From Salinibacterium sp. SWN248 (lineage in GTDB: Bacteria; Actinomycetota; Actinomycetes; Actinomycetales; Microbacteriaceae): a stretch of DNA of 64,000 bases. Position 1 is the first letter of the stretch. Each line of letters begins with the position of its first letter. Both the position numbers and the translations under genes were made by a program. This document shows positions 57,723-64,000 of the stretch, one piece after another. The stretch lies in assembly GCF_015864575.1 (NCBI RefSeq), contig NZ_JADYWW010000002.1, positions 62,001 to 126,000 of the forward strand, in the 5' to 3' direction. The notes beneath the pieces are model-generated. The model made no database searches and was not told the origin of the DNA. It was given only the letters and a program-made list of their open reading frames with translations.

Positions 57723-60700
57723 TCAGCCACCGAAACTGGGTGCGGCGCCGACAGACTTCGCCCAGGCGTCACGCAGTTCGGCCTCGTCGGAGATGTGTTC
57801 AGGCCGAATCACGATGTCATCAGCGACGAAGTAGAACGCCGCATCGATCTTCTCGGGCGGCACGCCCTTCCACTGCGCGTAGGCCAGGCGGTAAAGCGCA
57901 AGCTGCAGTTGCTTCGCTTCGAGGTCGGCCGCATCCTGCGGAGCCCGACCGGTCTTCCAATCGACGATTTCGAAACGGTCACCGTCGGCATACACGGCAT
58001 CGATCTTGCAAATGACGACGCGGTCGCCGAAGGGGACGTGAATCTCGATCTCAACATCGACCGGTTTGCGCGTGGCCCACGCCGAACGCTCGAAGGTGGC
58101 TTGCAGCTCGGCGAGCTTTTCGACATCCGCCGCGTTCTCGCCTTCGAACCCATCGAAGTCAGTGCCATCAATTTCGAGAACAAAAGCATCAAGCGTTTCG
58201 GTGGATGCTGTAGAACCGAATCGCGATTCGACCCACTCGTGAAATTGGGTTCCGAGGCGCGTGGCCCGGTAGGGCCTTTCGGGCATGGGACGACGGAGCG
58301 AGAGAGCGACGGCTTCGGGGTCGGCGATGTAGTCCTTGAAGCGCGAGGCCGGGATGCGCTGCGGCAGTGGAGTGCGGCGGGCTTCGCTCGCGGCACGACT
58401 GCGTTCGGCAAGCAGCAGGTCGATCTCGTGCGACCAGAGGCCGTCGGCGCCGGGGTCGGCTGTGGCGACGAGGTGCGCGGCGGTTTCAACGCTCGTACGA
58501 CGGTTGCCGAGCGGATCGAACGGCCAGAGCGGGTCGACGACATCGTTGAGTGTGGGGTTCTCGTCGTTGACCGGGTCGGCGGGAAGCTCTTCGATCAGCC
58601 CGCGCTCTTCGAGCTCTTGCAGGAAGATACTCGGTGCTTGTGGTTTGCTGCGGCTCGACCAGAACGAACCGGTCAGCAGCAGATTGTCGCGGGCACGCGT
58701 GATCGCAACGTAGCCGAGGCGTCGTTCTTCTGCCTGATGACGGTCAGCCAGTGCCGATTTGAATTCTTTGAGAGAGCCATCGAACTCGGATTGGTAGTGC
58801 GCACTCTCCCACTCGAGTTCGGGTAGTTCGCCGGCGTCGCCACGAAATGCGAAGGGCAGCTTGCCAAAACTTACCCACCCTTTGCCCTCGCGGGAGGTGG
58901 CTGGCACTTCGCCCTCCACCAAGCGGGGCACGGCCACGAGATCCCATTCCAACCCTTTGGAGGCGTGAATCGTGAGCAATTGCACCGTGCCGGCTTCGGC
59001 ATCGTCACTGCGCGGGCCCATCATGTCTTGCTGCGTTGCTCGTCGTAGCCACGACAAGAAGCTGCCCAAGTTCGCCTGATCATCACTGGCCAAGAAGCCT
59101 GCAAGCTCATCGTGGAAGGCATACAGATTCGCCATTCCGTGGGCCTGCGGGCGACTCGCCACTACTTCGATGTCAAGGAGCAGCTCTTGCTCAAGCAAGC
59201 GCACGAGGTCGCCGAGTTCGAGCCCTGCACGCGAGCGGAAGAATGCCAATTGCTTGGCGGCATCCTTGAGCCGAGACAGGCCTTCTTCGCTGAAACCCTT
59301 GAGCTGCGAGTGGCTTGCGGGAGCTTCGCCTACGAAGTCGAGAGCATCCACAATGGATGCCGAATCATCGACGGCGACGGAGTCCCGCATCCGTTGGCGC
59401 ACTTCGGCGCTCAGCTCCTGCTGCGTGACTGAGCGGCTCAGCAACCAGCGCGAGAGTGACGCGAGCTCTTGCAGATCGCGCGGGCCGATGGACCAGCGCG
59501 CGCCCGACAGCAGCCGAATGAGTTCAGAGCCAGCGGTGGGGTCGTGGATCACGGTGAGCGCGCTCACAAGATCAACGATTTCGGGGGTCGAGAGCAGGCC
59601 ACCGATGCCGAGCACGTGGTACGGAACGTCTTCTGCGCCTAGGGCAGTTGCGAAACGCTCCATGTCGCTGCGACGCCGGAACAGGATGGCGGCGGTCGGC
59701 GGGGTGGGAGCCTCAGCGTCAGGATCGGGGTTGTAGTGGTTCCACGCCTGCGGCGCTAGGGCACGAGCAAACCACTTCGCGACGCCGTGGGCTTCTTCAT
59801 CAATGTGTTCGAAATAAAACGTGTCGACCGATCCAGCGGGGGCGGCGGGCCGAGCACCGAGCGATTCGACGCGCACCGGTGAGCGTGCGCTGAGCGGTTC
59901 GACGATCACGTTGGCGGCGTCGAGCACGGTGGTGGCATTGCGCCAACTCGTAGAGAGAGCGAAATATTGCGCATCAGCGTTCTCGGTGAAGTCACGGCTG
60001 AAGCGCGCGAGGTTGGCAGCACTGGCGCCACGCCAGCCATAAATCGACTGGTGCGGGTCGCCGACGGCCATGACCGAATGGTTGCCGAAGAGGCGTGCGA
60101 GCAGTCGGGTTTGCACGACGCTCGTGTCTTGGTATTCGTCGAGAAGAACGACTCGATAGCGGTCTTGGTAGTGCGCAACAACGTCGTCGGAGCGCTCAGC
60201 CACCTCAAGCGCGAGCGCAACCTGGTCGCTAAATTCGAGGAGACCCTGCGCCCGCTTCTGCTGGGCATACTGAACAGCCAACGTCAGCAGCGGCGCAAGC
60301 GAACCAACCTCTTTCACGGCATCAATAACCGAGGCGTAGGGTGTTTTCTTGCGGGCAGTCTCGGCGTAGGGAAGTTCGGAAATCTGGGTGAAGCGCTCCG
60401 CGTAGACGGCAACGTCAGCGGCATTGGCGACGTTGTCACTGAGCGCATGGCTGAGGTCGAGAACGGCCTCAGTGAGCGCGCTGATCGACTTTTCGAGGCC
60501 GATGAGCCGTTCATCCGTGCTCGACACCACAAGCTTGCGGGCCAGTTGCCACGAGGACGGATCGTTGAGGAGAGTCGATTCGGGTTCGCGACCGATGAGG
60601 AGCGCATTTTCGGTGAAGAGTGCGCTGGCAAAGGAGTTGTAGGTGGAGATCGTGGGCTGATCAAACTCGATCGAAGCTGTTTCGGGGGTCGCCATAAATC

Positions 60701-60989
60701 GTTCGGGATGCGCGCTCTGCACCTCGCGCAGGATCGCGATGCGTTCGCTCACCCGTTTGCTGAGCGAACCAGCGGCCTTGCGCGTGAAAGTGAGGCCGAG
60801 AATTTGGTCGGGGCTCACGAGGTTGTTGGCGACGAGCCACACGACGCGGCTGGCCATCGTATCGGTCTTGCCGCTGCCCGCGCCGGCGACGACGAGGGCG
60901 GGGCTGAGTGGAGCCTCGATCACGACACGTTGCTGTTCGGTGGGAGCGTGGATGCCCATGAGACCGGCGAGGTCGACAGAAGAGATCAT
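57723..60989 (-). CDS. adnB: AdnB-like helicase-nuclease subunit
   Basis: The 1088-residue protein combines an N-terminal UvrD-type motor (VVAGAGSGKTDTMASR, LTFTRKAA, LLDEYQDTS, GDPHQSIYGWRGA, TIHASKGLEWD, LGYVAITRARDNLL) with a C-terminal RecB-like nuclease (GTQFHEWVESRFG, ICKIDAVYADGDRFEIVDWKTGRAP, LQLALYRLAYA). These carry the His, Asp and DWK residues of the PD-(D/E)XK fold. AdnAB resects double-strand breaks in actinobacteria in place of RecBCD. The ATG overlaps the adnA stop as ATGA. The length is close to the mycobacterial AdnB (about 1,095). Confidence 0.93.
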   Translation of the reverse strand: MISSVDLAGLMGIHAPTEQQRVVIEAPLSPALVVAGAGSGKTDTMASRVVWLVANNLVSPDQILGLTFTRKAAGSLSKRVSERIAILREVQSAHPERFMATPETASIEFDQPTISTYNSFASALFTENALLIGREPESTLLNDPSSWQLARKLVVSSTDERLIGLEKSISALTEAVLDLSHALSDNVANAADVAVYAERFTQISELPYAETARKKTPYASVIDAVKEVGSLAPLLTLAVQYAQQKRAQGLLEFSDQVALALEVAERSDDVVAHYQDRYRVVLLDEYQDTSVVQTRLLARLFGNHSVMAVGDPHQSIYGWRGASAANLARFSRDFTENADAQYFALSTSWRNATTVLDAANVIVEPLSARSPVRVESLGARPAAPAGSVDTFYFEHIDEEAHGVAKWFARALAPQAWNHYNPDPDAEAPTPPTAAILFRRRSDMERFATALGAEDVPYHVLGIGGLLSTPEIVDLVSALTVIHDPTAGSELIRLLSGARWSIGPRDLQELASLSRWLLSRSVTQQELSAEVRQRMRDSVAVDDSASIVDALDFVGEAPASHSQLKGFSEEGLSRLKDAAKQLAFFRSRAGLELGDLVRLLEQELLLDIEVVASRPQAHGMANLYAFHDELAGFLASDDQANLGSFLSWLRRATQQDMMGPRSDDAEAGTVQLLTIHASKGLEWDLVAVPRLVEGEVPATSREGKGWVSFGKLPFAFRGDAGELPELEWESAHYQSEFDGSLKEFKSALADRHQAEERRLGYVAITRARDNLLLTGSFWSSRSKPQAPSIFLQELEERGLIEELPADPVNDENPTLNDVVDPLWPFDPLGNRRTSVETAAHLVATADPGADGLWSHEIDLLLAERSRAASEARRTPLPQRIPASRFKDYIADPEAVALSLRRPMPERPYRATRLGTQFHEWVESRFGSTASTETLDAFVLEIDGTDFDGFEGENAADVEKLAELQATFERSAWATRKPVDVEIEIHVPFGDRVVICKIDAVYADGDRFEIVDWKTGRAPQDAADLEAKQLQLALYRLAYAQWKGVPPEKIDAAFYFVADDIVIRPEHISDEAELRDAWAKSVGAAPSFGG

Positions 60990-63900
60990 CGGGCACTCAC
61001 CGCCGGCACGACGTGGATGCGGCAGTTGCCGAAGCTCCACGGATCGGTGCAGTGGCTGCTCACCCTGGCTACGAATACGCTGCCGGCCATTCCGCGGGCA
61101 TCCTCAATCACGCGCTGTCGGAACAGTTCGAGCTGCTCGTCGTTCATCGGTTGCTGCTTGGGTGCGTCATAGTCGCGCGTCTTGGCCGACGGCGAGAGCA
61201 CGACAAGCTTCGCTCCCCCGTTGACGAGATCTTCGGGCACGCCGTCGATGGCTCCGGAGGCGAAGGCGAGTTGGTAAGCGGCGAGCTGCGGATGATCGGC
61301 AACGGCCTTATCGCTCGATGGCTCGTTCTTGCCGGTCTTGAGGTCGACGATCACGGCAGTGGTACCGCCGTACATCTCGACGCGGTCTATCTTTCCGCTC
61401 AGTCGGGCTTGTTCGAGGGGAAGCACGAAGCCCATCTCATTGCTGATGAGTTCTCCACCATCGGCAGTGAAATCACGGAGGTAGGTAGCGAGATGTTGCG
61501 TGAGTTTCTTGGCCCGCAGCTTCTCGGCCTCCGATTGCCAGGAGGCCTCGAAGGTCATCTCGCCCCAGCGTTCTTCGACCGCCTTATACAGCGCATCGGC
61601 ACTGAAGTCGGTAGCTGTTTCTGCAACCCCATGAATGAGTGACCCCAGGTTCGAGGCCACGTTTGTCGTCGAGCCACCCAGCTGGTCGATCACCCAGTGC
61701 AGCGGGCACGTTTCGAACGATTCCATGCGCGAGGGAGACACCCGCACTTCGGCATCCGGTTCGCTCAGGTCGACGAGCGGCGCTGTGGTGCTTGGCGCAC
61801 GAAGCCCGTACCAGGAACGCGGATCGGCACCGGGAACGCTTTCGCCGGCGAGGCGTGCCAGCGACGCGGCAGCAGCCTCCGGCTGAGCGCCCGTGGTCAG
61901 CTCGCGGCGCAGCACGCCCACGAGCCCACGCAGGCTGAGCGGCGGGCGCGAACGCACGGGCTCATCCGGTTCAGGAATGAGCGTCAAGAATGGGGACGGC
62001 ATGTTGTCGTCACCGGCCACGGCAGTGACGATCACCTCGCTCGTGGCCCGCGACACGGCCTGAGCGAACATCCGCAATTCGTCGTGGAGCACTTCGCGGC
62101 GACGGTCGGCGACCGCGAGTTTCTCCCCCGCCAGCACACGCGGCAGATCGTGCGCACCGAGCAGCGACCCACGCACGCGGAGGTTGGGCCACACGTTCTC
62201 TTGCATGCCGGCAACCACCACGACATCGAACTCTTGGCCGATGACGGATGCCGGCGTTCCGACCGTGACCGAGTCAACAATCGAGCGCGCGGCGAGGGTG
62301 TCTTCCGCGACATCGGCCGAGAGCCATTCGTTGAGAAAAACGTTGGCGGGCGCATCCGGTCGACGTTCCACAAAGCGCTTGGCCGAGGAGAACAGGGCAA
62401 CCACGGCATCGAGGTGGCGGTTGGCTTCTTCGGCGACAACGCCCGCGCCCAGTGCTTGCTCGAACCAGCGATCGGCGAGCCCGCTGCGCTGCCATGCGCC
62501 CCACAGGAGTTCTTCGATGGTGTCGCCTGCGGCCCCCGCAGCGGCGGTTTCGCGAAGGTTCTTGGCGACCGCTGCAGCCTGCCGGGCGACGCGATTGTCG
62601 ATCGTGACGAACCCGGCCGGAGCCGCAAGCGCCTGCGCGATCAACTCGTCGGCCGAGTCGTAAATTTCGGCACCGAGCGCTTCGTGACGCAGCGCAGCCT
62701 TGAGGCGCCGCAGCGAGACGGTGTCGAAACCGCCAACGGAACTGCACAGCAGCTCGACGGCTGCTGCGGCATCCAGCGGGCGACGCTCTAATGCCAATTC
62801 AAGCAGAACGATTAAGCCGTTGACGCTGAATTCGTCGCGCACGGCACTGCGCGCACTCGACACGCTGGTCACCACTTCGAGGGTGCGCAACTGCCGGGCC
62901 AGCGATGGAATCAGCGAACCGGTGCGCACAATGACGGCCATGCGCGACCACGGCACCGACTCGAGCACATGCTTCTCGCGCAGGTGGCGCGCGATGAACG
63001 CAATCTCTTCGGCCGGTGTCGTCAGCTGAAAACTGTGGATGCTCGACGGCGCTGTGGCCACCGCCGGCGATTTGCGCTGCTCGATGAGCCCCGCAACACC
63101 GATGCGTTGAGTGAGGTTGGTGACCGTCTGACGCAACTCAGCACTGTGCCGATGCACCGACGACAAAAACAACGATTCGCAGCTCTCCAAGTGAAGGCGC
63201 GTCGCCCACTGCGACAGCACGGCGGGCTGAGCGCCCCGGAACGACCCTGTGGTGAGGTCAGGATCGCCGAAACCGATGATCGTAATGCCGCGACTGGCGA
63301 GTGCCCGCACGAGAGAAATGGTGGCCTCGGTGAGTTCGTGGGCGTCATCGACCACGACCAACCGCAGCCGATCGATCGCCGCATAGTGGCCGCCCTCAAT
63401 CAGCCCGGCGGCCTCAGCCAGCAGCTCGCTCGCGTCGAAATGCCGATCGCGATAGCTGGCCTTCACCTGGTCGTACACAGAAATGAACGCGGATGCCGCC
63501 ACCCATTCCGGTCGATCGGTGCGTTCGCCGAGCGCTGCCAAGTCAGCGGGAGTAACCCCAAACTCGACACAGCGCATCATGAGATCACGCAACTCGGTGC
63601 GGAACCCCCGCAGGCGGCGAACCTCTGGATCGAGGTGAGCCGGCCACGGCGCTCCCGTGCCGTCGGCGATTTCGCCCGCCAGCAGGTCAGAAATAATTTG
63701 GTCTTGCTCGGCGCCTGTGAGCAGTGTTGGCGGGCCTTCACCGGCAACAGCAGCAGCCTCGCGAATCACTTCGAACGCGAGCGAGTTCGCGGTTCGTGCC
63801 ATTGGCCCCAAGGTAGGCGCATCAATGCGCGCCGCCAAACGATCACGCAGCGCCGTCGCGCTCTGACGGGTGGCCGACAGCACCACTATCTGCTCGGGAG

Positions 63901-64000
63901 ACCAGCCGCGGGCGTGCACACGCTGCGCCACCAGCTCAACAAGAGTCTCGGTTTTACCCGTGCCCGGCGCTCCAACAACGATCGCGCTCACACCGTCGGC
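60986..64000 (-). CDS. adnA: AdnA-like helicase-nuclease subunit, 5' end beyond the window
   Basis: The visible 1,004 codons hold a Walker A variant (VVGAPGTGKTETLVEL), LVVVDDAHEL (Walker B without the DEYQD form, so the motor may be degenerate as in known AdnA), and a C-terminal nuclease with GKIDRVEMYGGTTAVIVDLKTGKNEP and QLAAYQLAFASG. One Cys precedes (FETCPLHW) and two end the protein (CTDPWSFGNC); three Cys suggest but do not prove a remnant iron-sulfur site. A GTG at 63991 is possible, but the frame is open to the edge and the Walker A is too near it, so the gene probably starts upstream. It is coupled to adnB. Confidence 0.92.
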   Translation of the reverse strand, partial: ADGVSAIVVGAPGTGKTETLVELVAQRVHARGWSPEQIVVLSATRQSATALRDRLAARIDAPTLGPMARTANSLAFEVIREAAAVAGEGPPTLLTGAEQDQIISDLLAGEIADGTGAPWPAHLDPEVRRLRGFRTELRDLMMRCVEFGVTPADLAALGERTDRPEWVAASAFISVYDQVKASYRDRHFDASELLAEAAGLIEGGHYAAIDRLRLVVVDDAHELTEATISLVRALASRGITIIGFGDPDLTTGSFRGAQPAVLSQWATRLHLESCESLFLSSVHRHSAELRQTVTNLTQRIGVAGLIEQRKSPAVATAPSSIHSFQLTTPAEEIAFIARHLREKHVLESVPWSRMAVIVRTGSLIPSLARQLRTLEVVTSVSSARSAVRDEFSVNGLIVLLELALERRPLDAAAAVELLCSSVGGFDTVSLRRLKAALRHEALGAEIYDSADELIAQALAAPAGFVTIDNRVARQAAAVAKNLRETAAAGAAGDTIEELLWGAWQRSGLADRWFEQALGAGVVAEEANRHLDAVVALFSSAKRFVERRPDAPANVFLNEWLSADVAEDTLAARSIVDSVTVGTPASVIGQEFDVVVVAGMQENVWPNLRVRGSLLGAHDLPRVLAGEKLAVADRRREVLHDELRMFAQAVSRATSEVIVTAVAGDDNMPSPFLTLIPEPDEPVRSRPPLSLRGLVGVLRRELTTGAQPEAAAASLARLAGESVPGADPRSWYGLRAPSTTAPLVDLSEPDAEVRVSPSRMESFETCPLHWVIDQLGGSTTNVASNLGSLIHGVAETATDFSADALYKAVEERWGEMTFEASWQSEAEKLRAKKLTQHLATYLRDFTADGGELISNEMGFVLPLEQARLSGKIDRVEMYGGTTAVIVDLKTGKNEPSSDKAVADHPQLAAYQLAFASGAIDGVPEDLVNGGAKLVVLSPSAKTRDYDAPKQQPMNDEQLELFRQRVIEDARGMAGSVFVARVSSHCTDPWSFGNCRIHVVPAVSAR

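Overview
The window looks like a chromosomal segment of a high-GC Gram-positive actinobacterium, most likely family Microbacteriaceae. This rests on content: AdnA/AdnB in place of RecBCD/AddAB, UvrD2, UPF0182, a YlbL-type PDZ protease and a DUF2342 zincin in the order known from mycobacteria; many genes that appear leaderless (TANNNT 6-7 nt before the start codon, no Shine-Dalgarno); and hexamer GGATGC/GCATCC enrichment. The genus is not resolvable by eye. Coding density is very high. No stretch over 300 bases lacks a gene, and I see no insertion sequence, prophage, CRISPR array, rRNA or replication origin.

Region 1 (1-7330): cell-surface polymer genes. These are the tail of a polysaccharide/teichoic-acid ABC ATPase, a CDP-glycerol glycerophosphotransferase-like protein, and a tight reverse-strand run of two family 2 glycosyltransferases flanking a CDP-alcohol phosphatidyltransferase-like enzyme. 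A DEAD-box RNA helicase interrupts the set. Region 2 (7460-12745): HtrA-type protease, a PKD-domain exported protein with a lipoprotein, an aminotransferase and a nitrilase-family amidase.

Region 3 (12802-27155) is the most unusual part. A reverse-strand, translationally coupled operon holds an aldehyde dehydrogenase, a class III (HpaD-like) extradiol dioxygenase, a fumarylacetoacetase-family enzyme, a P450-type 3Fe-4S ferredoxin and its FAD reductase. A MarR regulator lies between this operon and a forward cytochrome P450 plus PLP decarboxylase. Then come a cupin, a class I amidotransferase, a glutamine-synthetase-like ligase, an acetoacetate-decarboxylase-family protein and an APC permease. 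Related palindromes built on arm-GATA/TATC-arm lie before the ring-cleavage operon, the P450, the acetoacetate-decarboxylase-like gene and the permease. This suggests one MarR regulon that joins P450 chemistry to homoprotocatechuate-type ring cleavage.

Region 4 (28458-35241): a second amine-type module with an ethanolamine-permease-like transporter, a divergent operon of glutamine-synthetase-like ligase, gamma-glutamyl hydrolase, aldehyde dehydrogenase and SDR, and a GntR/FadR regulator. Together they could run ethanolamine to gamma-glutamylethanolamide, then gamma-glutamylglycine, then glycine plus glutamate.

Region 5 (35308-44876): housekeeping and envelope genes: oligopeptidase B, NAD synthetase, a VOC protein with a divergent TetR, an LPxTG surface protein, a ThrE-type exporter with a long Pro/Thr-rich N-terminal segment, an SDR and an initiator tRNA. 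Region 6 (44966-64000): the conserved actinobacterial block UPF0182, YlbL, DUF2342 zincin, cyclodehydratase-like protein, UvrD2 (without its usual C-terminal domain), NudC, phosphotransferase, AdnB and AdnA, with an MFS/LysR pair inserted before AdnB.
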